Assembly: GCA_964370625.1 (NCBI GenBank)
Contig: CAYJKB010000011.1
Coordinates: 1-52,760, forward strand
DNA length: 52,760 nucleotides
Direction: 5' to 3'
DNA from: CAYJKB01 sp964370625
Lineage (GTDB): Bacteria; Bacillota; Clostridia; Oscillospirales; Butyricicoccaceae
The translations under genes and the position numbers were made by a program. Shown one piece after another: positions 1 to 8,276 of this stretch (the first letter of the stretch is position 1; the number at the start of each line of letters is the position of its first letter). Under the pieces are notes generated by a model that did no database searches, was not told the DNA's origin, and saw only the letters and a list, made by a program, of their open reading frames with translations.

Positions 1-8
1 ACCACGAA

Positions 9-39
9 CCCCTGTAGTGTATACTACAGGGGCTTTTTT
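9..39 (+). terminator. intrinsic terminator of an upstream gene
   Basis: A perfect 10-bp stem (CCCCTGTAGT at 9-18 pairing with ACTACAGGGG at 23-32) has a 4-nt loop and is followed by C and six T. This is a textbook rho-independent terminator on the plus strand. It ends a transcript that enters from before the window. Confidence 0.9.
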
Positions 40-140
40 ATACCCAAAATTAGAAAAACAAGTGAGTTTTTCCGTTTTTGAGAAAGTAATAAAAACTATG
101 GGAAAAATTTAAAAAAATTTGTATAAAATAAACATTCTAA

Positions 141-169
141 GTGACAATAGTTAGAGTTTATGCTATAAT
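141..169 (+). promoter_or_regulatory. sigma-A promoter of the PAS-GGDEF gene
   Basis: GTGACA (141-146), a 17-nt spacer and TATAAT (164-169), with an extended -10 TGC before it. Transcription would start near 176, about 64 nt upstream of the ATG at 240. Nothing else is visible in 40-239 apart from AT-rich sequence. Confidence 0.75.
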
Positions 170-239
170 AGCAAGTATAAAAAAGTCAAATAATTAATTG
201 AATTATGATAATTAATTAAGATAATTGGAGGCTTAAATT

Positions 240-2573
240 ATGGATAACATTTTGCATTCACGAATCTTTAATCCTGAAATGATAACTAAAAATGCATTAG
301 AGTCAAAACAAGATATCTTTTATTCGATATTTCAACTTTCGCCAACAAATTTAATTTTTATAAACGATCAAAATAAAGTAATTACATGTAATTTGCGTAC
401 ATGTAACTACTTCGGCTGTGAAAGTCAAGAAAACTTTGTAGAAAGCTTTTTAGAACTTTCACCAGAATGTCAACCTTGTGGAACTCCGTCTAGACAAAAA
501 CATGATGAATATCTGAAATTGGCATTGGAAAAAGGAGAAATTGATTTTACATTCATGCATCAAAAAGCTGATGGAACTCCTTTGCCCGTTAAAATAAAAT
601 TAGTTAAATTAAATTATGTAGATGAAAATGGACATCAAATTTTAATAGGATTTATGAATGATATTTCTGAGTTTTTAGCAGAACAACAGGCAGAACATAG
701 ATTTAATGAACGATTGAATGCCATTTTAGATGTTGCACCACTTTCAGTAAATTTATGGGATGAAAACTTAAATAATGTTATGTCAAATGCAAAAGCTTTA
801 GAACTTTTTGGATTAGATAATAGACAAGAATATATAGATAAATTTGATAGCTTATCTCCTGAATTTCAGCCAAATGGTATGACAAGTGCCGAAGTTTGTT
901 CAGAAAACATTAGAAAAGCTTTTGAAACTGGACAAAATAAGTACAATTGGTTGCATCAAGATGTGGATGGCGAGCAAATCCCTGTTGAAATTACATTAAA
1001 TAAAATATCTATAACAGATGAAGAAGGCCATGATTTAGTAGCTGGATTTACAAGAGATTTAAGATCTTCTCTTGCTGGAAATGAGAGTAATGAATCTTTT
1101 GATGAATATTTCCTTGATGTAATTTCTGATAAAAGACTTTTTAATACTGTAGCAGAACTATCTGATGAATGGTTTTTCACTCTTGATGTTAGAACTTCTA
1201 TGATTCAATATTTTGGTAAAGGTAGAGAACTCTTTGGATTGACTGCTGACAAAGAGAACTTCCCTTCAAAACTTCTTGAAAATGGTAGGGTAGCTAAAGA
1301 AGATGCAGAAGAATTTATGAGTCTTGTTAATAATATGAAACAAGGGATAGTAAATCCTGTAGATATTAAGCTTGTGCCATTATCTGGCATTCAAAGATAT
1401 TACAGATTTGTATACAGAACAGTTTTCGATAAAAAGAATAGACCGATTTTTTGTATTGGTAAAGCCAGTGATGTAACAGAAACTAAAGCATTAGAAATTC
1501 GTTCAAAAACAGACTTATTAACTAAGTGCTATAATAAACTTACATCAGAAAGTATGATTTCAGATATATTAAATCAAGCAAATGGTGGTTCGCATGCTAT
1601 ATTTATTATAGATATAGATGATTTTAAATCTGTAAATGATAATTTAGGACATCATTTCGGGGATATGGTGCTTAGTGAAGTTGCTGGCAATTTACGAGCA
1701 TGTTTTAGAAATGCAGATGTTGTTGGACGTATTGGTGGCGATGAATTTATTGTGTTTTTAAAAGATGTTGATGATATAAAAATTATCGAAGAAAAAGCAC
1801 AAAAAATTGCAAATGCTTTTAAAAATACATATTCAGGAGAAAATAATTCATATAAAATTTCTGGAAGTATCGGTATTGCTCGTTTTCCAATAGATGGGCA
1901 AAGTTATGAAGATTTATATAAAGCTGCTGATAAAGCATTATATCGCTCTAAATTACAGGGCAAAGATTGCTATACTTTCTATACAAAAGAATTGCTTGAA
2001 GGCACAATGAAAAATCGTACTGTGCTTGAAAATGCAAACAGAGTTGCAAACTTTTATTTTGATTCAGAGCTTGTATCCACTGTGTTTAACCTTTTATATG
2101 AAGCAGCAGATATGAAAGTTGCATTAGGTGCTGTTATGCAATTTATTGGCAAACGCACAAATGCAGATAGATGTTATATATTTGAAACATTTGATGAAGG
2201 TAAAACTTATGATAATACTTATGAATGGTGTGAAAAAGGAATTAACCCTGAAATAGAAAATCTTAAGGGTGTAACGGCTGAAGTATTGTTTGATTTCTTT
2301 GAAAATGCAGATGCTAATGGAATTTTCTATAGCAATGATTTAAGATATTTAACAGCAGAAGGTGCTTTTGAACTTATGAATGAACAAGGTATTAAATCAT
2401 TTTTACATGCTCAAATAAAAGATAAAGATTATTGTAAATTATTCTTAGGCTTAGATGACTGTACTCGTACTCGTGTTTGGAATGAAAAAGAAATAAACAG
2501 TGTACTTTATGCTGCAAAGATGATTTCTATTTTCCTTTTATCTAACAAGAAAAAGATTGACGAAAAGAAATAA
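240..2573 (+). CDS. PAS-PAS-PAS-GGDEF-GAF diguanylate cyclase
   Basis: Predicted sensor enzyme making cyclic di-GMP from two GTP. The 777-residue protein begins with two similar PAS repeats (about 25-150 and 155-275). Both carry an LSPE-QP-G stretch and an H-Q-DG segment, suggesting an internal duplication. A third PAS-like region is at about 295-420. The GGDEF domain (about 425-590) has an intact GGDEF signature at 499-503 and a product-inhibition I-site RxxD at 490-493, placed the standard five residues upstream. Residues about 605-770 look GAF-like. There is no signal peptide or membrane segment, so it should be cytosolic. The ATG has a GGAGG site eight bases upstream. An EAL gene follows after 46 bp, probably co-transcribed. 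Activity is well supported by the motifs; the ligands of the sensor domains cannot be told. Confidence 0.93.
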   Translation: MDNILHSRIFNPEMITKNALESKQDIFYSIFQLSPTNLIFINDQNKVITCNLRTCNYFGCESQENFVESFLELSPECQPCGTPSRQKHDEYLKLALEKGEIDFTFMHQKADGTPLPVKIKLVKLNYVDENGHQILIGFMNDISEFLAEQQAEHRFNERLNAILDVAPLSVNLWDENLNNVMSNAKALELFGLDNRQEYIDKFDSLSPEFQPNGMTSAEVCSENIRKAFETGQNKYNWLHQDVDGEQIPVEITLNKISITDEEGHDLVAGFTRDLRSSLAGNESNESFDEYFLDVISDKRLFNTVAELSDEWFFTLDVRTSMIQYFGKGRELFGLTADKENFPSKLLENGRVAKEDAEEFMSLVNNMKQGIVNPVDIKLVPLSGIQRYYRFVYRTVFDKKNRPIFCIGKASDVTETKALEIRSKTDLLTKCYNKLTSESMISDILNQANGGSHAIFIIDIDDFKSVNDNLGHHFGDMVLSEVAGNLRACFRNADVVGRIGGDEFIVFLKDVDDIKIIEEKAQKIANAFKNTYSGENNSYKISGSIGIARFPIDGQSYEDLYKAADKALYRSKLQGKDCYTFYTKELLEGTMKNRTVLENANRVANFYFDSELVSTVFNLLYEAADMKVALGAVMQFIGKRTNADRCYIFETFDEGKTYDNTYEWCEKGINPEIENLKGVTAEVLFDFFENADANGIFYSNDLRYLTAEGAFELMNEQGIKSFLHAQIKDKDYCKLFLGLDDCTRTRVWNEKEINSVLYAAKMISIFLLSNKKKIDEKK

Positions 2574-2619
2574 TTAAAGCAACTACTTATAAATGCATAA
2601 TATTTAGAAAGTGAGTGAC

Positions 2620-5145
2620 ATGAGCATGTTAAGGTTGACTCAAGTTTATAGAGGTTATCAAGCGCTTTATGATTATATAAAGAACTTTGGTATTGATTTT
2701 AATACAAAATGTCTTGTCAAAATTTTTACATCATCGATGGATAAAGAACAATCTGTGGATGTGGCAAAAAAGGTGAAAGAAATATTGCCAAATAGCATAA
2801 TAGTTGGAGCAAGTTCTGCACTTGCTATCATTTATAATGGTCAAGCACTTGAAGATGAAACCTTTATAATGATTGATATTTTCGAAAAGCTTGAAATAAA
2901 TAGAACAATTTTCACATATGAAAATAAAACCCCTCAACAATTAGCTGAAGAAATACATTCTGTACATTGTGAGATTAAAAGTAGAGAAACTGCTGTTGTT
3001 GGAATTATTATGTCATATGGTTATTCAAATGTAGAAGCATTTTTAAATGCTATTAATGATTTATCACCTTTTTTAAGCTTAACAGGGGCTATAAGTGGAC
3101 CAATTATTTCAAAAAATATTACAGGCTTTGTATTTACTGATGATGGTGTTATTGAAAATGGAATTATAACATTTTGTGCAAATGGGTCTGAAATCAGGAA
3201 TTTTGTTAAAACTGTTACAACTGTAGATACTATTAATGATGAAATATTTGAAATAACAGGTGTGAATACTGAATTTGTTGAAACAATAGATAATAAACCA
3301 GCGTTAGAATGGATGATGAATTATCTGGATATAACACATGATGATTTGCTGGACACACCTGATTATAACGAATTAATCAAAAATGATTATCTTATTCATT
3401 TTCCATTTATTATGCAAAATTCAGATAACTGTGCTAGATTTACTAAATGGGATAGTAAATTAGATAAACTTTCAATTCATCATGCAACTGTAAAGCGTGG
3501 TGATAAGTTTAAAATGGGATATGTTAACCCTAATAAAGTTCTTAAAGAGAGCTATGAGCTTTGTGAAGAAGCTTTAGATACGCCTATTGAGCATTTATTT
3601 GTATATTCTTGTTTTTTGCGACAATTGTATATGAAAAATGGATTGGAATGGGAACTTTCACCTTTTGATAAATACAATGTATGTGGTATTTTTGTGGGTG
3701 GTGAAATTGCCTGCTCTGATGAGAAAAACTATTTTTATGCATCTGCAAGGACAATTCAAGGTATAGCAGAAAATGAAAAATACTTAATTCCTAATATGAC
3801 AGCACTAGAAAACATTCCGGCAAAAATTGATAGTGAAATAGAAGAATCAAAAGGAAAAATATTGCTTAAAACAAAATTCAATGTTTTAAATGATGATAAT
3901 GAAGTTGATAAAATCCAAAAGCATATTGATATACATTTTGATTTGCCAAATATTTATCAATATGAAGATGATGTAGTAATAAAAAAGTACAATAAAATTG
4001 CCTTGGTTGAAATATTAACAGCAGATGCAACAATAGCGTTTGCAGGTCAAGACACATATTATATTGCATGTAGAGATATTTTGAAAGATGTAAAACAATT
4101 TGTAATAGAACAAGGATTAAATAAATTAATTTCATTTTATACATTGAATTATAAGACGCTTTTAATTGCTTGTTCTGATAAAGTAGATAATGAAGAATTC
4201 AGAAAATATATGTCAATAATACATGAGCAATTTGAATATCCAACATCAAAAGAAACAGAAATTTCTGGTGTCGTAAGATTTGCATTAGTTATTGGTGGCG
4301 GAAATGACATGATTGATATTGGGATAGACACATTATTAATCAACAAAAATTCACAAGATAATTTTATAGTATGTGACCGAAATTTTACAAAAGATATTTC
4401 GATTTCAGAAGAAACTAAGGTAATTGATTTGCTAAATAGAGCAGTTAACAAAAAGCTAATTGTTCCATTTTATCAAGGAATTAGAAATAATATTACTGGA
4501 AAAATTGATAAATATGAAGCACTTATGCGAATTATTGATGAAAACGGAGTGACTTATTCACCATTTGTATTTTTAAACATTGCAAAAAAATATAAATTCT
4601 ATAATAAAATTAGTCAAATGATGATTGAACAAGTGTTTAATGATTTTATGGAAAGAGAAGAATCGGTTTCGATAAATATCTCTTTATATGATATTCAATC
4701 AGCTAATTTTCGTAAGTGGCTTATGAATAAACTTGCAACATATCCGCATCCCAATAGAATAATTATTGAATTTGTAGAAACAGAAAACTATCAAGAAATA
4801 AACCTATTGTTTGATTTTGTAAACCAAATTCGTGCTATGGGAAGCAATATTGCTGTAGATGATTTTGGTGCTGGTTACTCTACTTTTTCAACTATAGTTG
4901 CATTAAATCCTGATTTTATTAAGATTGATGGCAGTATTATTGGTAAATTAGTGCAGAGTGAAGATAATGTTGTTATTTTAAATTCCATTAAATATTTAGC
5001 AGAACAGATGGGAGCGCAAATCGTTGCAGAATTTGTTGAAAATCAGCAAATACAAAGTATTTTGGAAGAACATCATGTAAATCATTCTCAAGGATATCAT
5101 TTCAGCAAGCCAATGCCACTCAATCAAATCGATAAACGAGACTAA
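2620..5145 (+). CDS. FIST - degenerate GGDEF - EAL phosphodiesterase
   Basis: Predicted cyclic di-GMP phosphodiesterase with a FIST sensor, a domain thought to bind small ligands such as amino acids. FIST spans about residues 20-390; its C-terminal part ends in the typical GGEI (360-363). Residues about 435-590 have the spacing of a GGDEF domain but no GGDEF motif, so this part is probably a non-catalytic spacer or GTP-binding relic. The EAL domain (about 605-840) keeps EAL at 633-635, the SINIS asparagine, DDFGAGYS from 747, the FIKID lysine, VAEFVE and the Q of SQGYHFS, so it looks active. ATG 2620 is chosen because AAAGTGAG lies at normal distance before it; an in-frame GTG at 2611 overlaps that site. 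It lies directly after a cyclase gene, giving an opposed pair. No membrane segments. Confidence 0.9.
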   Translation: MSMLRLTQVYRGYQALYDYIKNFGIDFNTKCLVKIFTSSMDKEQSVDVAKKVKEILPNSIIVGASSALAIIYNGQALEDETFIMIDIFEKLEINRTIFTYENKTPQQLAEEIHSVHCEIKSRETAVVGIIMSYGYSNVEAFLNAINDLSPFLSLTGAISGPIISKNITGFVFTDDGVIENGIITFCANGSEIRNFVKTVTTVDTINDEIFEITGVNTEFVETIDNKPALEWMMNYLDITHDDLLDTPDYNELIKNDYLIHFPFIMQNSDNCARFTKWDSKLDKLSIHHATVKRGDKFKMGYVNPNKVLKESYELCEEALDTPIEHLFVYSCFLRQLYMKNGLEWELSPFDKYNVCGIFVGGEIACSDEKNYFYASARTIQGIAENEKYLIPNMTALENIPAKIDSEIEESKGKILLKTKFNVLNDDNEVDKIQKHIDIHFDLPNIYQYEDDVVIKKYNKIALVEILTADATIAFAGQDTYYIACRDILKDVKQFVIEQGLNKLISFYTLNYKTLLIACSDKVDNEEFRKYMSIIHEQFEYPTSKETEISGVVRFALVIGGGNDMIDIGIDTLLINKNSQDNFIVCDRNFTKDISISEETKVIDLLNRAVNKKLIVPFYQGIRNNITGKIDKYEALMRIIDENGVTYSPFVFLNIAKKYKFYNKISQMMIEQVFNDFMEREESVSINISLYDIQSANFRKWLMNKLATYPHPNRIIIEFVETENYQEINLLFDFVNQIRAMGSNIAVDDFGAGYSTFSTIVALNPDFIKIDGSIIGKLVQSEDNVVILNSIKYLAEQMGAQIVAEFVENQQIQSILEEHHVNHSQGYHFSKPMPLNQIDKRD

Positions 5146-5162
5146 CTGTATAGTTTTTCTTA

Positions 5163-5191
5163 TTGAAAATATATCCATATTATGCTATAAT
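5163..5191 (+). promoter_or_regulatory. sigma-A promoter of the small membrane protein gene
   Basis: TTGAAA (5163-5168), 17-nt spacer, TATAAT (5186-5191) with extended -10 TGC. It lies just after the EAL gene stop, so the next gene has its own promoter. Confidence 0.75.
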
Positions 5192-5246
5192 ATTACTATA
5201 ATTTTAAAATAAAACTGTAAATTTAAATCAAGAAGTAGGTGACGAC

Positions 5247-5648
5247 ATGGGTAAAGTATATAGCTTTCCTCCCAAAAAACGCAATAACTTCGCAAAAAAA
5301 GCAGTGATAGTAGGATTGTTAATAGTTTTAGTTTTTGCTATGATTATTTTCGCAGCATATTCCCAAAATAAACAACGCGAGTATGAAGTGATTGACAGTG
5401 CAGTGATGTTTGTTGAAAATTTGCCCGAAGTCATTGAGCTTCTTGGCGAAAATCCAACGACATATATTCAGCCATACTTGAAAGATGGTTATGCTGGTGT
5501 TGCAATTAGATTTAATGAATGTGTAATACAATATTTATTGTCAGATGGACAAATAATAAGTTATTATGCAACATTAGGAAGCGATAACACAGTGCTAAAA
5601 GTAGAAGTCCAACAACAAGGACAAGAAAGACGAGTAATTTTTGAGTGA
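5247..5648 (+). CDS. small single-pass membrane protein, unknown function
   Basis: 133 residues. A short basic N-terminus (KKRNNFAKK) is followed by one hydrophobic segment at about 19-41, so it is probably anchored with the N-terminus inside and about 90 residues outside. The outer part has no cysteine pair, repeat or recognisable catalytic motif apart from a mixed alpha/beta look. The layout (basic start, one helix, polar C-terminus) resembles small septum-associated proteins, but the sequence gives no firm family. ATG 5247 follows a good AGGTGA site. It has its own promoter and a hairpin right after the stop, so it is a monocistronic unit. Confidence 0.7.
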   Translation: MGKVYSFPPKKRNNFAKKAVIVGLLIVLVFAMIIFAAYSQNKQREYEVIDSAVMFVENLPEVIELLGENPTTYIQPYLKDGYAGVAIRFNECVIQYLLSDGQIISYYATLGSDNTVLKVEVQQQGQERRVIFE

Positions 5649-5653
5649 TGTAT

Positions 5654-5686
5654 ATAAGGGTGTGACGAAATTTGTCACACCCTTAT
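5654..5686. terminator. convergent hairpin, TGTGAC family
   Basis: Perfect 13-bp stem (ATAAGGGTGTGAC at 5654-5666 with GTCACACCCTTAT at 5674-5686), 7-nt loop, six bases after the membrane protein stop and facing the end of the DUF2508 gene. There is no strong T-run on either side, so if it terminates it may do so in both directions through stem strength. Confidence 0.75.
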
Positions 5687-5748
5687 AATTTCCCAAAACA
5701 CCTAAACAACAAGTTGTAATTTGCTCTTACTCGATAAATCAACAAAAA

Positions 5749-6024
5749 TCATCGGGCGTCAGCGTTTTCTAGTATATGATTAGAAATATCATCTGATGAG
5801 CTTCGGATTTTACGAAGTAAGTGGCGATATCGTGCTTCTATTGCGTTCATTTCATGGATACAAGATTCAATTAAATCAGGGTCAGTTAAATTATTAAATA
5901 ATGAACGAATTGCATTTTGCCTAGTTCGAATTTCTGTTAAATCAAGCAGAGTTTGTTCATATTCGGGCAATGTTTTTTCCTTTTCATCTTTAGAAAGAAA
6001 TATTTTCGTTAAAATCTCAGTCAT
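5749..6024 (-). CDS. DUF2508 (YaaL-like) small protein
   Basis: 91 residues, mostly helical and charged. The stretch from about 45 to 75 (DPDLIES, then AIEARYRHLLR) fits the DUF2508/YaaL family, whose proteins end in a DPDL-AIxxxNAAExRYxxLL pattern. The function of the family is unknown; in many Firmicutes it sits beside recR, but here it stands alone between a membrane protein and the topoisomerase operon. The start is placed at 6024 because GGAGGT lies seven bases before that ATG; an in-frame upstream ATG at 6039 would precede the ribosome site. Family assignment rests on pattern only. Confidence 0.7.
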   Translation of the reverse strand: MTEILTKIFLSKDEKEKTLPEYEQTLLDLTEIRTRQNAIRSLFNNLTDPDLIESCIHEMNAIEARYRHLLRKIRSSSDDISNHILENADAR

Positions 6025-6165
6025 AAGATTTACCTCCAAAATTTTATGTAGACAATATGAATAGTATATTGCAATTATTTTAGCTATTAATTACTGCCTA
6101 TATGGTAATTTTAGTCTGTAAATACAAAATTTATGCTCTTTTTTTGAAAAAATTTAATACATAAT

Positions 6166-6194
6166 TTGACTAAATACGCTTACTGTAATATAAT
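6166..6194 (+). promoter_or_regulatory. sigma-A promoter of the topoisomerase operon
   Basis: TTGACT (6166-6171), 17-nt spacer, TATAAT (6189-6194): one mismatch from consensus. Start expected near 6201, giving a leader of about 60 nt before the GTG at 6261. Confidence 0.8.
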
Positions 6195-6260
6195 AAAGAT
6201 TAGCTGAAAATTTATTTAATAAATAGATTATATAAAAGATTACTTAAGGGGGGTAAAAGT

Positions 6261-8255
6261 GTGAAAAAATCAAAACACACATATGGAAACCAGAGCATTT
6301 CCTCTCTAAAAGGAGCAGATAGAGTAAGGAAGCGTCCAGGAGTTATATTTGGCTCAGATGGGATTGAAGGTTGTCAACATTCGATTTTTGAAATTCTATC
6401 AAACTCTATTGATGAAGCTCGTGAAGGTCATGGAGATAAAATATTTATTACACGTTTCGAAGATGGCAGTATAGAAGTTTGTGATGAAGGACGTGGAATA
6501 CCTGTTGAATTTAACGAAGCAGAACAACGCTACAACTGGGAACTTGTATTCTGTGAACTTTATGCTGGTGGTAAATATAAAAATAACGAAGGTGAAAACT
6601 ATGAGTATTCACTAGGTTTAAACGGATTAGGCACTTGTGCTACACAATATGCTTCAAAATTCATGGATGTTACGGTGTGGCGTGACGGATTTGAGTATAA
6701 TTTACACTTTGAAAAAGGTGAAAATGCGTCACCTGAAAAAGAAGGTTTTATTAAAACTGAAACAAATCGTAAAAAAACAGGAACAAGCATTAAATGGAAG
6801 CCAGATCTTGAAGTATTTACTGATATTAATGTACCAAAAGAATATTTTTGTGATGTATTAAAACGTCAAGCTGTTGTAAACTCTGGTATTACTTTTGTCT
6901 TTAAAAATCAAATTGGTTCAAAATTTGAAACCGAGGAGTTTTACTACAAAAACGGAATTACAGATTATGTTACAGAGATTTCGAATGAACAAGCATTGAC
7001 AACAGTGCAAGTTTTAAATGGTGAAAGACGTGGACGAGATAGAGAAGACAAACCGGAATATAAAGTTAAATTGTCTTGTGCATTTACATTTTCCTCATCA
7101 GTAAACGTCATAGAATATTATCACAACTCATCATGGCTTGAACATGGTGGTGCACCGGATAAAGCTGTTCGCAGTGCTTTTGTATCTTCGATTGACAGCT
7201 ATTTAAAACAAAATAATAAATATCAAAAAAGCGAAAGTAAAATAACATTTAATGATATTGCAGATAGCTTAATTTTAGTTACAAACTGTTTTTCAACAAT
7301 TACATCATATGAAAACCAAACTAAAAAAGCGATTACGAATAAATTTATCCAAGAAGCTACAACAGAATTTTTAAAACAAGGGCTTGAAATTTATTTTATT
7401 GAAAATAAAACAGAAGCTGAAAAAATTGCAGAACAAATATTAATCAACAAACGCTCTCGTGAACAAGCTGAAAAAGCAAGACTTAACATTAAGAAAAAGC
7501 TATCAGGAGGACTTGATGTTGTAAACCGTGTGCAAAAGTTTGTCGATTGTCGCTCAAAAGATGTTGGAGTGCGTGAACTTTATATAGTGGAAGGGGATTC
7601 AGCTTTAGGCTCTTGTAAACAAGGACGAGATGCAGAGTTTCAAGCTATAATACCTGTTCGTGGAAAAATACTAAACTGTCTAAAAGCTGAATATGATAAA
7701 ATTTTCAAAAATGATATAATAACTGATTTATTAAAAGTATTAGGTTGTGGAGTTGAAGTTAAATCAAAAGCTTCAAAAGATTTAGCAACGTTTGACCTTG
7801 ATTCACTTCGATTTAACAAAGTAATTATTTGTACCGATGCCGACGTTGATGGTTATCAAATTCGCACATTAATACTTACGATGTTATACAGATTAGTTCC
7901 GACACTTATTGATAAAGGGTTTGTTTATATAGCTGAAAGCCCACTTTATGAAATTACAGTTAAAGATAAATCTTATTTCGCATTTACAGAAAATGAAAAA
8001 GCTGAAATTCTTAAAAAACTTGAAGGCAAAAAATATTTAATTCAGCGTTCAAAAGGTTTGGGTGAAAACGAAGCTGATATGATGTGGCTTACAACTATGA
8101 ACCCTGAAACACGTCGTCTAATTCGTGTTGAAGCAGAAGAAGCACAAGTTACAGCTGATATGTTTGATTTACTGCTTGGTGAAAACCTACAAGGACGTAA
8201 AGATTTTATCGCCGATAATGGGCATCTGTATTTAGACCTTGCTGATATATCTTAA
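6261..8255 (+). CDS. parE: type IIA topoisomerase B subunit (ParE-like)
   Basis: ATPase and Toprim subunit of a type II topoisomerase that would decatenate or relax DNA with the A subunit encoded next. The 664 residues hold a GHKL ATPase (NSIDEA near the start, GRGIP, GLNGLG), the QTK loop (ENQTKK), and a Toprim region with EGDSA at 444-448 and DADVD at 526-530. Several normally strict positions differ from standard GyrB/ParE: EGDSAL-G for EGDSAG-G, GYQIRT for GSHIRT, and QRSKGLGE for QRYKGLGE. This suggests a diverged second-copy clade rather than the housekeeping gyrase. The GTG start has a strong AAGGGGGG site. The A subunit follows after 21 bp. Metal and ATP residues are kept, so activity is expected. 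Confidence 0.88.
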   Translation: MKKSKHTYGNQSISSLKGADRVRKRPGVIFGSDGIEGCQHSIFEILSNSIDEAREGHGDKIFITRFEDGSIEVCDEGRGIPVEFNEAEQRYNWELVFCELYAGGKYKNNEGENYEYSLGLNGLGTCATQYASKFMDVTVWRDGFEYNLHFEKGENASPEKEGFIKTETNRKKTGTSIKWKPDLEVFTDINVPKEYFCDVLKRQAVVNSGITFVFKNQIGSKFETEEFYYKNGITDYVTEISNEQALTTVQVLNGERRGRDREDKPEYKVKLSCAFTFSSSVNVIEYYHNSSWLEHGGAPDKAVRSAFVSSIDSYLKQNNKYQKSESKITFNDIADSLILVTNCFSTITSYENQTKKAITNKFIQEATTEFLKQGLEIYFIENKTEAEKIAEQILINKRSREQAEKARLNIKKKLSGGLDVVNRVQKFVDCRSKDVGVRELYIVEGDSALGSCKQGRDAEFQAIIPVRGKILNCLKAEYDKIFKNDIITDLLKVLGCGVEVKSKASKDLATFDLDSLRFNKVIICTDADVDGYQIRTLILTMLYRLVPTLIDKGFVYIAESPLYEITVKDKSYFAFTENEKAEILKKLEGKKYLIQRSKGLGENEADMMWLTTMNPETRRLIRVEAEEAQVTADMFDLLLGENLQGRKDFIADNGHLYLDLADIS

Positions 8256-8276
8256 AATTTAATAAAAGGTGACAAA

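Noticed and set aside
2611..2619. GTG start for the FIST-EAL gene
   Set aside because: This codon lies inside the best ribosome site, whereas ATG 2620 is at the right distance.
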